64,000 bases of DNA from Allochromatium warmingii (GCF_900107145.1 NZ_FNOW01000010.1:19554-83553); one strand, 5' to 3'. Shown: positions 36,801 through 45,328, counted from the stretch's first letter. Notes: generated from the sequence alone by a model not told the origin. Translations and numbers: made by a program.

Positions 36801-39800
36801 GTGGTTCCAGCAGGCACGGTGCTCAATCTGACAGCGGCACAGTTCCAGCAACTGACGGATGCGGGTGAGATTACCGGTGTTGGCGGGACGACGGACTTCA
36901 CCGTCAACATCACCGACCTGACTCAGGCCGATGTGGCGGGTGGATTCGACCTGTCCGGTATTACGGCTGGTACGCTGACCCTTACGTTAGCGCAAGATGT
37001 CAGACTGCTAGCAGCCGATGATCTCAACGACGCAGACATCAACATCGGCGGCTTCACCTTCACCCTGCCGCAAGTCAGCATGGCGGATGGGCTGAACATC
37101 ACCGGCACCGTCGGCAGCGTGCTTAAGTTCGTCGATATGCAGGTTGATCCTGTCGTTCCGCCCGCTACTTCTTCAGCCGACTATATCGACGCTTCCGGCT
37201 TCGCGGTTGATGAGCTGCACATGACCGCGCTGTTAGTTGCTGGCCAGAACGTCGATCAGATCTTCCAGGGCTTGGCTGAAAGCGTAACCAAAGTCGTGAC
37301 CGACGACTATGGCTATGTCGATGGCACGAATCAGATCGTCGTGATCGAGGCTGGTAGCACCGTTAATGATGATGTCGCTTTCATCAAGGAAGAAGCTGAG
37401 GTCGAGATTCGCGAATTTACGCTCAATCTCGAAGGCGGTGTGGTACTCGCAGGCGATGTCAATCTGTCTACGGTTGATGCCCAGTCGCTGATTCCGCTGC
37501 GTTTGCAGACGGTGACTATCAACTCGACCGGCACAGCCGAGAACGTCGCCGCCGGCGGCACCGCGAACGTGATTAAGGGCGATTTGACCTCGGTGGCCTT
37601 CGCTAACCCTGGTTATATCCCCAACAACCTGCTCAATGTCGCCATCACTGCCGAGCAAGCGTTGAACATGGGCGGCATTGTGTTTGAGTCGGTGACGAAC
37701 GCCGACCATGATGATGGTATTGCCGTCAACGATAACACCGCCGCTACCGCCACGCTGACCGTCACCGGCACGGCGGCTGTCGATGTCGGCACACTCGACA
37801 CCAGCGACGACGATGTTGATGGTCTCAACGTGGTCAACAATGGCACCGGCACCCTGTCGGCGATTGTCAACGCAGCTAACATTGACCAAGACTTGGACAA
37901 CAACGACGCTCTGAGCTTCACCGGCACCGGCGATATTGCGCTGACGGTTGTGGGCAACGTCAACCTGTCCGACGACACACTGGACGCAGTACGTGCTATT
38001 GACGTGGTTGAAGACGGCGAACTGACGCTCTCCTATACGCAGTTCACTGACTTGGGTGTTGCGGCTGTGACCGTGATTGATGGCAGCGATGCTGGCACCG
38101 TAATTGGTAATGCCACGCTGAACATCAACGGCTACACCGGTGCCGCGTTCGACGCAACGACGCTGGACACGCATTTCACCACGGTGACGGTGTCGTTGGC
38201 AGATCAGGATGTGACATTAGCCGCTGGCGTCAATCTGACCAATGTCACGTCCATCGAGGTGCAGGAAGGGCGCACGCTCACCCTGACGGCGGCTCAGTTC
38301 CAGCAATTGGCAGGCATTGGCACGATCACCGCAGTGAATACCGATGGTGACGGAACCACTCAACCTATCAACGTTGTGATTACCGACCTGACTCAGGCCG
38401 ATGTGTACACCGACGTAGATGGTAATAACGTTGTCGATCCGGCGGAAATCTTCAACCTGATCGGCATTGACAACGCCAATATCACGGTCAAGCTGGGTCA
38501 GGCATCCGTCGATCTCGGCCATTATGTAGATGGTGTGCTGGAGCCGGGTACGGCGTCCGTGCTCAATGGTGCGTCTTTCGAACTGACCGACGGTCAGACG
38601 CTGGGTATTGCTAACTTTACCCAAGCGAATGGTTTGGCTGTGACAGGCACGGGCAACACCACGCTGGTCTACAAGTTCAGTCCCCACACCACCGCCCTGA
38701 ATACTCAGATCGATGCTTCGGGCTATGGTGTTGCGGTTCTAAAAGCCCTCGCCACCGGGTTTGTTGTTGACAACAACAGCAACAATGTCGAGTTCTCCAT
38801 CGACGATCTGCCAAATTCGGTCGAGCTGCGTCTGTATGCAGATCCGGCCGACCTCGGTTTCCTCGATCCGACCTACCGCGTGGTGGTCATCGAAGCAGGC
38901 GTCAGCACTCCGGCCAGCCTGATCTTCAACGACTACGATGCCACGGATGAAGTGCGAACCCTGGATCTCACGCTGGAAGGTGGCGCGACCCTAGCCGGTA
39001 ATCTGGAGATCCCGACTCGTACCGATAAGGATGGAAGCTATGGTCTGACCCAGTTCTTCGACACCCTGACGATTCGTTCTACGGGTGATGCGGTCAATAC
39101 CATCACGGGTGACATCTCCACGGCTACATTGCTTGGTGCGCCTAACACCAGCGAAAACAACCTACTCAACGTGGTTATCAACGCACAGCAGGACTTGGTG
39201 ATTGGTACCTATGTCGGTGGCGTGCACAACAGTGACGGTGACATCGTCTTCAACAATCAGGATCCGGATGCGCTTGACGACGCCGCCGCTAACCTGACCG
39301 TCACCGGCGATGCTAATGTGACGCTGCATGGCATTGATGTGTCCGACGCTGTTGATGGCGGCATCTCGGTGCTCAACATCGCAGCTACCACCGCTGGTAC
39401 CCTGACTCTGACCGGCGGCACAGCAGCCATTGCGGCTGATAATGTCGAGCAGATTATCTTCACCGGCACCAGTGACATCGTCATGGGTAGCAATGACGAC
39501 GGCGCAGGCGCTGAGGGTATTACCTCAGACACGTTGTCGTTGATCGATGCCTCAGGGTTGAGTGGCGACCTGACCCTAGCCGAAATCACTGTAGATAACA
39601 CCGACTTCAGTTTCATTGCTGGAACTGGCGTCACGACGCTGACCGTTGAAACCGAAACGTTGAACGCTGACTGGAACGGTGTAGATGATGTTGATGGCAA
39701 CGGTGATGACGAGCCGGGCTGGTCGTTCGATCTGAGCAACGCCGCAGTTGGTTCCGAGCTGCATCTGGGCGCTAACACCTACACCAGTGGCGATCTCTCC

Positions 39801-42800
39801 ATCGAGCTGGGCGCTAACGCGATCCTGTACATCGATGCCACTACGGATCTGACAGCCCTAAACAGCCTGACGATCACCGGCACTCAAAACCATGCCATCG
39901 TGCTGGCCGACGAAGTTCAATTGACGCTGACGGCGGCGCAAGCCAATGGTCTACATATCATCGCCGGGCCGGATACCAATGGTGATGGCATTCGTGGAGT
40001 CGTCAACATCGTCGATCTGATGAGTGACACGGCTTCTATTAACCGTGTCTATGACTTCAGCGGTATTGCTCAGGAGGTTGCTGGCACGATCAAGTTCTAC
40101 GAGGGCGATCCTTTAGCGAATCCGGTTATTCCGCCAACTCAGGATGTCACGCTCGACGCGACGACCGATCTCGGCTTCATGAGCATCACGCTGCAAGATT
40201 TGGACGGCGATAGCAACAGTTTGGATGGTCAAACCATCCGTTTCACCACTGAAGCCCAAGCCAACCGTGAGATCATCGTTAGTCAGAATCCTGATCTTGC
40301 AGTTGATCCTTTACAAGGCGACAGCTCCACTAACGTCATCTGGCTGTTCAACCAGATTGCAGCGACAGTCGATACGGCGGCTTACGATCCGGCCATCGGG
40401 CGGCTGTGGGTGAGCGAAGATCTCATCAACGCTGAAGGCGGTGATGTCGAGCAGTTGTTCACCACGCTGCCGAGCACCATCTTGCGCGTTGATTTCACCG
40501 ACCTCACTGCGCTAAACATCCTGTTGGACTCCGATAATGTTGACCGCACAGTCGAGTTCGTGAACTTCGCCGCCGTCAATAACCTGACCTTCAGCGACAC
40601 GGGTGCAACTCCAGAGGAGCATATCGAGAATCTCACCCTCAAGTTGGGTGGCCAGGTGACACTGGGCAATATTCTGCTCGACGATGTGGTCGCTGGCGCG
40701 AACACCAACCCAGCTTCGGTGAAATTCGATACGCTGACAATCGAGTCGCATCGTGCGCTGCATGAAGATCACTTCCTAGCAGCCGAGGCGTACCTCAACG
40801 ATAACGACGGTCAGGCCGAAATGCGTGACGGGATCGACGAGGATACGGATAACGATGATCCCGAAAACGCGCTGCCGATCAACTTGAACACCGTCGGCAA
40901 CATTGGCGTTGGTGCGCGGCACGATGTCAATTTGATGAATGTGTTTATCAATACGTTGGAGCTTTCAACAGTCGGTAATGGCTCAAATGGTTCAGGTGCA
41001 GCCCTCACCGTCGGCACCATTACCTACGAGAACGGCAACGCTACACTAGCCGCTAACAACGCAGATCGTGATGCGCTGCTCGACATCACCGGTACCAACA
41101 ACATCACCATCGGTGCGATCAATACGGCTGATGCCGACATCACCGGCTTAACTGTTGATGCCACTGGCTTTACGGCTGTGCTAACTGCTCCGGGGGCAAG
41201 TCCGGCCTTCCAGCTCGACAACACTGAGCAGCTGACATTCACCAACGGAGATAGTTTGAACGGCACTATCACCCTCGGCAGCGCCGTCAACGCGGGCATT
41301 GCAGGTAACGAGCTGTCGTTTATCAATGCTGCCGATTATGACGGCATATTGAACCTCGGTATCGTTGCTCAGATTGATAGCACGAATGATGACCGTAATG
41401 CGGATGGCGATACCACAGACTTGGGTGATGCGGCCTTCAACTTTGTTAGTGGTTCGGGCATCACGACCATGACCCTCGGCACGGCTAATGGAAAAACGCC
41501 GACGTTGAATGCCGGTCAGACTTGGACCTTTGACTTCAGTGCTGCAGGGGCAGCAGCGGGAGTAGTTAGCCGACTGACCATCACCGACGATGTCGTGTTC
41601 CAAGCAGGTGGCAACCTCAACATCACCCTGAATGCCAACACCGTCCTCTATATTGATGACAATGTTGATCTGAGTGCCGTGAATCTGGCTGTCACGAATG
41701 GTCGTATCGAGGTGCTTGCTGGTTACACGCTGACCTTGTCAGTTGCGCAGGCTCTAGCATTGACCGTTAATGTTGAGGGTGCTGGTACCGTGAAGATCAT
41801 TGGCAATGCCGATGATGTTAACGGCGTAACCTTAGGACAGCATCTGAAAACCGCCAACGTCGATCTGTCGGCTGTAGTTTTGACGGCGGCTGATGGTGTC
41901 TTAGCGACGGCTGGAGATGAGGTGCTTGATGTGACGCTGCCGGGTGCAATTTTGCCACCTGCCGTTGCTATTGCCGCGCAAACCGTCACAGGTTCAGCTA
42001 ACAACGATGCCATTGTGTTAGCTAATGCCAACAACATCGTCACAGGCGGTGCTGGAAATGACACCATCAACATCAATGCTGGTGGCCACAACACCATCAA
42101 CGTTGATGCTGGTACCGATACCATTGTTGGTTTGGATACCGTTGCCGGTGTGGCTCCTGCCGGTGGAAGCGATGCGTTGGTGGTCTCGGCTGGAGCAACA
42201 GCTAATGCAGAGATTGCAGACATATTTGTCGCTACAGCAACCACCAGCAATGCCGGTACGGTCAATTTGACAGGTGCAGATGGAACGGCTGTGGAGATCG
42301 ACATGACACTGGCCACCGGTACCACTGGCTATAACATTGATGGTGGTGAGAGTGATGATCCCCATGTTGTAAGTGATGGCGATATCCTGATTGGTAGTGC
42401 CTTCGCGGATACCATCAACGGCGGTAACGACACCCAAGAAGCTGCAGGTGATGTTGATGTGCTGACCGGCAATGGTGGCGCGGATACTTTTGTGTTTGAA
42501 GTCAGTCAAAGTAATCCTATTGAACTGACTGAAACACCAGCGGGTACGGTTGGTCGTGATGTAGAGCAGTGGGATTTCGATCCTAATGGAACCTTAAATG
42601 CAACGGCTTTTAATTTGGATAACAATGGCAACCAGAGCGTAACCGTACTGTTCCGAAATAACGAAACTGCAACGAGCTTCACTATCCTCGATGATGTCAG
42701 CATCGACTTTACATCTGGTGATGCTATTGCAGCGCGTATTGCTACGGAACTCGGCATTCGTGGTGTGGCAGCAGCTTATGATGCGACCACTGATCTTCTA

Positions 42801-43589
42801 ACCTTGACCGGCACAGCAGGCCAGTCAGTAGAAATCATGGGTATAACCCCGACGGCTGCCTGGGCTGTTCCTGCTGATGCGCCAATTGAAGTGGCTGGAT
42901 ATGATGCAGGCGCAGGAAACGATGTGCCCCAGATTACCAATGTGACTGTTGGTACAGGTGACCTAGCCGCCACCGCTGTGGCCGGAGAGATCTATAGCAT
43001 TACGGTTGGACTTGCAGAAGGTAGCGACTTTACTTTCGAGTATACGGCTGTAGGTGGTGAAACTGAGGTTCAGATTGCTAACCAACTTGAGGCAGGATTA
43101 GATGCCTTGAGTGCTGAATACACAGCTGTAGTTGCGGGTAATGTCATCACCATCACCGATGCTAATGCAGACAATGGTGGCTTCACAGTAGACTTGGATA
43201 ACAACCCCGGCATTAGCGGAACTGGTGCCTCTGCGTTGGGGGCTGGTGCGGGAGTCTGGGCAGATACTTATGCCGATATCATCACCGACTTTGTTTCGGG
43301 TGTTGATAAGATCCAGTTGGGTATAGCGGCTGGTACCAATGCCAACTACATGGAAGCAGTTGGCGTTGCTGACTACGCAACGGCCTACGCCGCAGCAGAC
43401 GCAGCCATGAACGGTACGATCCTTTACTACCTGACCTCGGCTACCGATCTGGATGGTGCTGCCGGCCCTGGTACCGATGGCGCGGGCTTGCTGTTCTTTG
43501 ATGCTAATGGCGACCAGAACGTAGATGGAGTCATTGCTTTGACTGGCATTTCCTCTGCCAACTTCGACGAGCAGGACATCATTCTCTAA
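30801..43589 (+). CDS. Giant RTX/S-layer-like surface protein (4262 residues)
   Basis: This is the largest gene in the window. Residues 1-124 form the N-domain shared with the preceding 266-residue protein. Near residues 634-790 eight RTX-like nonapeptides occur (GGAGNNYYEV, TGNGDNHFEI, VGDGENSFDI). The middle is beta-helix-like and contains large, diverged modules starting near residues 1666, 2129, 2637 and 3172. Each has IDASGY, VVIEAG, LEGG.TLAG, TLTI.STG, NLLNV.INA and DVDGLNVVN elements. The C-terminus has further RTX-like sequence (VTGGAGNDTININAGG, LTGNGGADTFVFEV) and ends DIITDFVSGVDKIQL...DEQDIIL, as in type I-secreted proteins. No Sec signal; I noticed only one Cys. It is probably an S-layer or giant adhesin. 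RBS GAAGAGG. Confidence 0.85.
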   Translation: MTTAAFGIGNDVITATSSYDTYTGGGGSDRYLISNDLEVGSYTFRDSEGENSIFFEAGTVIDSTIFTATGAKLRLSNGTEITVIGDVSKWSFVFGGNFTNGSTDQATVMSYAEMAAAFGVQDVATVTNPDSADAQGIGGTTTNLGIQPNDASSIFTLTELRQELPDSIPTQVMNYWGDPETGEGVPVALLWGAINDYLSDADDIKDNLFDINDSLSEIRLITLAGFGPNDTTNRDDNVAKDGDYTGDYQINVTLSDGTINQAIVTLTQAQFEYLNGLLFDADGNSRIFEKEVVYQVQARDSDGNLMFDVNGDEILVDAVVEGGYIEYPVILTTSQNNGGTEEPGYTGSTNDTIVAARLELLHGAYIDGGAGINTLEIDAKGYFAQPKALLNIQHITVQNLPNVYTYTNKEGENADIGDNENINGYPDVAETNPGSPNSILDLSRAVDIETLTVTEGNFEGLTAQAASGTLTIAGIRNGVTTTLDGGFQHDVTLHYSSVSDAAGTNLVFHNLSMGDALNDQTDPVLSVAHNAETLNIHSSGAGNFLHMGNLGGQLSTLNITGEAHLFIKGDLNASFHNDNPVVIDASENSGGVNLNLTDSQNVTFVGSQANDRFSVTTSESDTNPFNDETVLIEGGAGNNYYEVIGADKVTITNGDGNNNYEILRDGGTSTDLLTITTGNGDNHFEIDQVATAVLTAGNGDNRFDITSNNSYDYLVDDSVEFKSDITITVGDGENSFDIAADANIGTVHVTAGNGGNAINIEAATINVTTGTGADDIRVEGRDITINAGGSGNNITLVGTDDDYTNDISEDSGALIKINAGTDSVINLGSGTDPQQAANDDFPGVGAVIAKEGSSITGENLTLVVDTIADLRAATLEGITAIVLDDDAVAYEKSDSANAENGDRALLTLTDQQLGNLLADGVTVSVEGSIFHTSAHIKVIVTQDLDLTSADWAALLADLPASVDLMFEINDTAQLTISAQQLHTKVAPNGISITNDGNTDQLAGKVLITDAGLDFDPFNTNDQVRTTIDSREYIGGSLATGEFGFTQANADLTDGIQRDEWGYNVLVDRTMNGYNRPADAPSYSRLVINTDDQDGVLTPFSTIETFLRIVGEADMAFTPVEGGIDDWGRPVEGGSAIALGIDNGEPTNTYMVDFSDATGAITNLTLANFEKADAIYGNGTTEAKARVNVELGGDVATDEQGLVSKGVQTYVVTQINDTRDDDGDADTTTATFYTCATTQDLETLGLQGNYDKTITFANTEQGVNFLMEVEYSKAYGYAVGSLVGKFARDGADAVVNIVADENAPASAEQKVAGIELTNATSATINVTGGDITIEALSGSVADYVFVAEASSITLDSDFELALPGLSSIDASAVAADFTATLTGAADGAGFDFTASAGITTLTLDTVTAGHHSSFTAVDTATFKLIVAEGTTDLSAATLTGVDSVALKDKAVVALSQAQVNAIGQVNITLAHPGVDGAVHVTDLGAQAFDSTAFGDGVAVEITMAEEGTSVLDSTTDLSNVRAFDMNGANVTMTAAQLIQLATSLAATGDMNAFISDLDGAVLNITDVTQAHADWSIEFNGQVFNFSDLLVYFSTYDGLAGTLTLAESVNLSAGATFGALNFDVVMGDNLTLGIATQVQADGLVVNGGVGSTIDLLFSGLDNTDADHIDASGYSVATLRFLASLLTPEESNIDSIFRQLPETVVKSIYNNGVDLVDQTVTVEAGTFTQGFILDHLTQANIELEDVTINLNGGTNVNGNISLMVTDKEDGSIQTYLKTLTINSTGTEPNPQNGNTANIITGNLTSQGIDGVTNDNALLDITINAGQALQLGGIVFESVVNTNEVAQLTVTGTANVRIGELDTQDDDVDGLNVVNTGTGTLTVGIDAGKIDAADDLSFTGTGPIVLSIASNVDLSDDILTAVTRINLEAGAELTLTMAQADAIGAADFTIAAGNNATLNLKGLNDEPFAVANYADGIVIGSLTIANLPVVTLHEDTNLTGINSLVVPAGTVLNLTAAQFQQLTDAGEITGVGGTTDFTVNITDLTQADVAGGFDLSGITAGTLTLTLAQDVRLLAADDLNDADINIGGFTFTLPQVSMADGLNITGTVGSVLKFVDMQVDPVVPPATSSADYIDASGFAVDELHMTALLVAGQNVDQIFQGLAESVTKVVTDDYGYVDGTNQIVVIEAGSTVNDDVAFIKEEAEVEIREFTLNLEGGVVLAGDVNLSTVDAQSLIPLRLQTVTINSTGTAENVAAGGTANVIKGDLTSVAFANPGYIPNNLLNVAITAEQALNMGGIVFESVTNADHDDGIAVNDNTAATATLTVTGTAAVDVGTLDTSDDDVDGLNVVNNGTGTLSAIVNAANIDQDLDNNDALSFTGTGDIALTVVGNVNLSDDTLDAVRAIDVVEDGELTLSYTQFTDLGVAAVTVIDGSDAGTVIGNATLNINGYTGAAFDATTLDTHFTTVTVSLADQDVTLAAGVNLTNVTSIEVQEGRTLTLTAAQFQQLAGIGTITAVNTDGDGTTQPINVVITDLTQADVYTDVDGNNVVDPAEIFNLIGIDNANITVKLGQASVDLGHYVDGVLEPGTASVLNGASFELTDGQTLGIANFTQANGLAVTGTGNTTLVYKFSPHTTALNTQIDASGYGVAVLKALATGFVVDNNSNNVEFSIDDLPNSVELRLYADPADLGFLDPTYRVVVIEAGVSTPASLIFNDYDATDEVRTLDLTLEGGATLAGNLEIPTRTDKDGSYGLTQFFDTLTIRSTGDAVNTITGDISTATLLGAPNTSENNLLNVVINAQQDLVIGTYVGGVHNSDGDIVFNNQDPDALDDAAANLTVTGDANVTLHGIDVSDAVDGGISVLNIAATTAGTLTLTGGTAAIAADNVEQIIFTGTSDIVMGSNDDGAGAEGITSDTLSLIDASGLSGDLTLAEITVDNTDFSFIAGTGVTTLTVETETLNADWNGVDDVDGNGDDEPGWSFDLSNAAVGSELHLGANTYTSGDLSIELGANAILYIDATTDLTALNSLTITGTQNHAIVLADEVQLTLTAAQANGLHIIAGPDTNGDGIRGVVNIVDLMSDTASINRVYDFSGIAQEVAGTIKFYEGDPLANPVIPPTQDVTLDATTDLGFMSITLQDLDGDSNSLDGQTIRFTTEAQANREIIVSQNPDLAVDPLQGDSSTNVIWLFNQIAATVDTAAYDPAIGRLWVSEDLINAEGGDVEQLFTTLPSTILRVDFTDLTALNILLDSDNVDRTVEFVNFAAVNNLTFSDTGATPEEHIENLTLKLGGQVTLGNILLDDVVAGANTNPASVKFDTLTIESHRALHEDHFLAAEAYLNDNDGQAEMRDGIDEDTDNDDPENALPINLNTVGNIGVGARHDVNLMNVFINTLELSTVGNGSNGSGAALTVGTITYENGNATLAANNADRDALLDITGTNNITIGAINTADADITGLTVDATGFTAVLTAPGASPAFQLDNTEQLTFTNGDSLNGTITLGSAVNAGIAGNELSFINAADYDGILNLGIVAQIDSTNDDRNADGDTTDLGDAAFNFVSGSGITTMTLGTANGKTPTLNAGQTWTFDFSAAGAAAGVVSRLTITDDVVFQAGGNLNITLNANTVLYIDDNVDLSAVNLAVTNGRIEVLAGYTLTLSVAQALALTVNVEGAGTVKIIGNADDVNGVTLGQHLKTANVDLSAVVLTAADGVLATAGDEVLDVTLPGAILPPAVAIAAQTVTGSANNDAIVLANANNIVTGGAGNDTININAGGHNTINVDAGTDTIVGLDTVAGVAPAGGSDALVVSAGATANAEIADIFVATATTSNAGTVNLTGADGTAVEIDMTLATGTTGYNIDGGESDDPHVVSDGDILIGSAFADTINGGNDTQEAAGDVDVLTGNGGADTFVFEVSQSNPIELTETPAGTVGRDVEQWDFDPNGTLNATAFNLDNNGNQSVTVLFRNNETATSFTILDDVSIDFTSGDAIAARIATELGIRGVAAAYDATTDLLTLTGTAGQSVEIMGITPTAAWAVPADAPIEVAGYDAGAGNDVPQITNVTVGTGDLAATAVAGEIYSITVGLAEGSDFTFEYTAVGGETEVQIANQLEAGLDALSAEYTAVVAGNVITITDANADNGGFTVDLDNNPGISGTGASALGAGAGVWADTYADIITDFVSGVDKIQLGIAAGTNANYMEAVGVADYATAYAAADAAMNGTILYYLTSATDLDGAAGPGTDGAGLLFFDANGDQNVDGVIALTGISSANFDEQDIIL

Positions 43590-43590
43590 T

Positions 43591-43735
43591 AGCAAGGTAG
43601 AGCAAGGTAGGATGGGTAGAGTGACCACGGTATGACGCTGAATGTTGGCACGGATGCCGATTGGTCACGAAACCCATCGAACCAATGCTCCAACGTCTAA
43701 CCTTTGAACGCCCTCGGCAAACCGGGGGCGTTTTT
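43591..43735 (+). repeat. Structured 3' element, copy 1 (with terminator)
   Basis: It begins directly after the giant gene's stop. Inverted arms ATGGGT-N4-TGACCA (43612-43627) and TGGTCA-N4-ACCCAT (43662-43677) enclose an inner hairpin TTGGCA/TGCCGA (43645-43660). A terminator hairpin AACGCCCTCGG/CCGGGGGCGTT (43707-43732) with a T tract ends it. A second copy lies at 44132-44266. Confidence 0.8.
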
Positions 43736-43749
43736 AATTGGAGGCATAA

Positions 43750-44131
<382 letters not shown>

Positions 44132-44133
<2 letters not shown>

Positions 44134-44266
44134 CAAGGTAGGGTGGGTAGAGTGACCACGGTATGATGCTGATGGTTGGCACGGATGCCGACTGGTCATG
44201 AAACCCATCGAACCACCGCACCGACGCTTAAACTTGAACGCCCTCGGGAAACCGAGGGCGGTTTTT
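44132..44266 (+). repeat. Structured 3' element, copy 2 (with terminator)
   Basis: It is about 80% like copy 1 by eye. Arms GTGGGT-N4-TGACCA (44143-44158) and TGGTCA-N4-ACCCAT (44193-44208) are kept, with a G-U pair replacing an A-U. The terminator CGCCCTCGG/CCGAGGGCG (44239-44260) has changed bases in both arms so as to keep pairing, which argues for selection on structure. Confidence 0.8.
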
Positions 44267-44512
44267 ATGGATGACGAAATAAAATGTACGCAATACTTTT
44301 TATCGACACGTCAGCGACCGGATCGAGCCTGCATTGACATCGCCTGGATTGAATTTGTCATTTAACATCCAGAGAAAGAAATCATTCAACAAGATGGCAG
44401 AATTCGGCGTTGGGCACCAATTCCTGAAGTCGGCGGGAAATATCTCCGCGTCGTGCTCCTGCCTGATGGCAAAACCGTTCACAACGCTTTTTTTGATCGG
44501 GGATTTGCGTGA
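44267..44512 (+). pseudogene. DUF4258-like toxin-type gene interrupted by a TAA codon
   Basis: One frame reads MDDEIKCTQYFLSTRQRPDR...DIAWIEFVI, then TAA (44363-44365), then continues HPEKEIIQQDGRIRRWAP, YLRVVLLPDGKTVHNAFFDR to TGA at 44510-44512. The part after the stop has the conserved pattern of small DUF4258-like proteins that pair with DUF2283 proteins. A single change of CAA or a similar codon to TAA would explain it. The second half overlaps the DUF2283 start as TGATG, the remains of translational coupling. The family name is from memory of this pairing. The first ATG lies right behind a terminator, so expression is doubtful anyway. Confidence 0.65.
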
Positions 44513-44709
44513 TGAAAATAAAATACTTTCAAGATACTGACACGCTCTATATTGAATTACGCAGCGTGAACATTGCTGAAACGCGAGATTTAGACGAGAA
44601 CACGTTAATTGATTTGGATGACGCCGGAACCATTTGCGGCATTACAATCGAACACGCGCAAGAACGGACGGATTATCCAAGCTTTTCGTTTGAACAAATT
44701 GCGGCATAA
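44512..44709 (+). CDS. DUF2283 family protein (antitoxin-like partner)
   Basis: The 65-residue product, MKIKYFQDTDTLYIELRSVN...DENTLIDLDDAGTICGITIEHA, matches the DUF2283 pattern well. Such proteins commonly follow a DUF4258 gene and have been viewed as possible antitoxins. Here the partner is broken by a stop codon, while this gene is intact, as expected when a toxin is lost first. The ATG at 44512 overlaps the TGA of the upstream frame. Confidence 0.8.
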   Translation: MKIKYFQDTDTLYIELRSVNIAETRDLDENTLIDLDDAGTICGITIEHAQERTDYPSFSFEQIAA

Positions 44710-44727
44710 TTAGGGCACTACCAGCAG

Positions 44728-44955
44728 ATGAATCACCCGCTGGCACCAAACCGCCCGTCGTCGCAAAGCGCAACACCAATCGACCATACCCAGACCACGC
44801 CAAGCACTGGCGATGTTGAACACTGGTGCAACATGGTCAGAGGTAGATCAATACTTGATCAAGACCGTTGGGCGATTGCCCGCGCCAAGCCGACGCGCTC
44901 GCTTGCTGCGCACTTGGACGAAGCTGACCAGCTAACCGCCGCTGAATCTGGATGA
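44728..44955 (+). CDS. Possible small protein, weakly supported
   Basis: A 75-codon frame starts MNHPLAPNRPSSQSATPIDH. The first 30 residues are low-complexity and polar, and the rest (WAIARAKPTRSLAAHLDEAD) could be helical. There is no clear ribosome-binding site and no recognised family. It lies 18 bp after the DUF2283 gene and could be chance coding. Otherwise 44710-45040 shows nothing. Confidence 0.3.
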   Translation: MNHPLAPNRPSSQSATPIDHTQTTPSTGDVEHWCNMVRGRSILDQDRWAIARAKPTRSLAAHLDEADQLTAAESG

Positions 44956-45040
44956 TAAATTGGGGAGTATGACAGGACGCTTTTTAAGCGATTTGAGGCG
45001 ACTTAACGCGCATCCGTGCGTTGGTAAGTCTTTGAATTTG

Positions 45041-45117
45041 TGGTGGCTATGCCCTGACTCGAACAGGGGACCCTCGCATTATGAGTGCGATGCTCTAACC
45101 AACTGAGCTACATAGCC
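45041..45117 (-). tRNA. tRNA-Met (CAT anticodon, elongator type)
   Basis: On the minus strand GGCTATG pairs with CATAGCC, followed by A and an encoded CCA. The D-arm GCTCAGTTGGTTAGAGC and T-arm are normal. The loop CTCATAA gives anticodon CAT. The acceptor starts with a G-C pair, which argues against initiator tRNA. An Ile-tRNA with lysidine cannot be fully ruled out from sequence alone. Confidence 0.9.
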
Positions 45118-45182
45118 AGATGAGACATACAATCATAGCGGCATAGACAGCTCACGTCAAATCCAATCAACACGCGCTCGTC

Positions 45183-45225
45183 TGTCGGGGTTGTGACAAG
45201 CGGGCCGATTGTTGCGACTCCAACA
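45183..45225 (+). promoter_or_regulatory. Two NifA upstream activator sequences
   Basis: TGT-N10-ACA occurs at 45183-45198 and 45210-45225, spaced 27 bp. They lie about 110 bp before a GG-N10-GC promoter and about 140-180 bp before nifE. Confidence 0.75.
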
Positions 45226-45284
45226 GCCACCGCCCGGTCTCAACAGCCTAAGCTGCTGTTGTATTCTGCAAGCTTTATCAAATA

Positions 45285-45297
45285 AATCAATGGGTTA
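45285..45297 (+). promoter_or_regulatory. Predicted IHF site
   Basis: AATCAATGGGTTA matches the IHF consensus WATCAANNNNTTR at every position. It lies between the NifA sites and the sigma54 promoter, the expected place for a bend. Confidence 0.65.
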
Positions 45298-45328
45298 TAA
45301 ATTATACCCTATTGGGTATAATTTATGC
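45297..45328 (+). promoter_or_regulatory. Predicted sigma54 promoter overlapping a perfect 13-bp inverted repeat
   Basis: ATAAATTATACCC (45297-45309) and GGGTATAATTTAT (45314-45326) are perfect inverted complements. GG (45315-45316) and GC (45327-45328) are exactly ten bases apart, as required for -24/-12, though the flanking consensus TGGCAC is poor. Transcription would start near 45340, 25 bp before nifE. The palindrome itself may be a further regulator site. Confidence 0.55.

Noticed and set aside
37233..38174. 313-codon minus-strand frame, one of many under the giant gene
   Set aside because: Repetitive coding of the giant protein leaves stop-free antisense frames; none resembles a protein family.
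44334..44540. 68-codon frame MTSPGLNLSF...
   Set aside because: It is in another frame across the DUF4258-like pseudogene; the conserved sequence is in that other frame.
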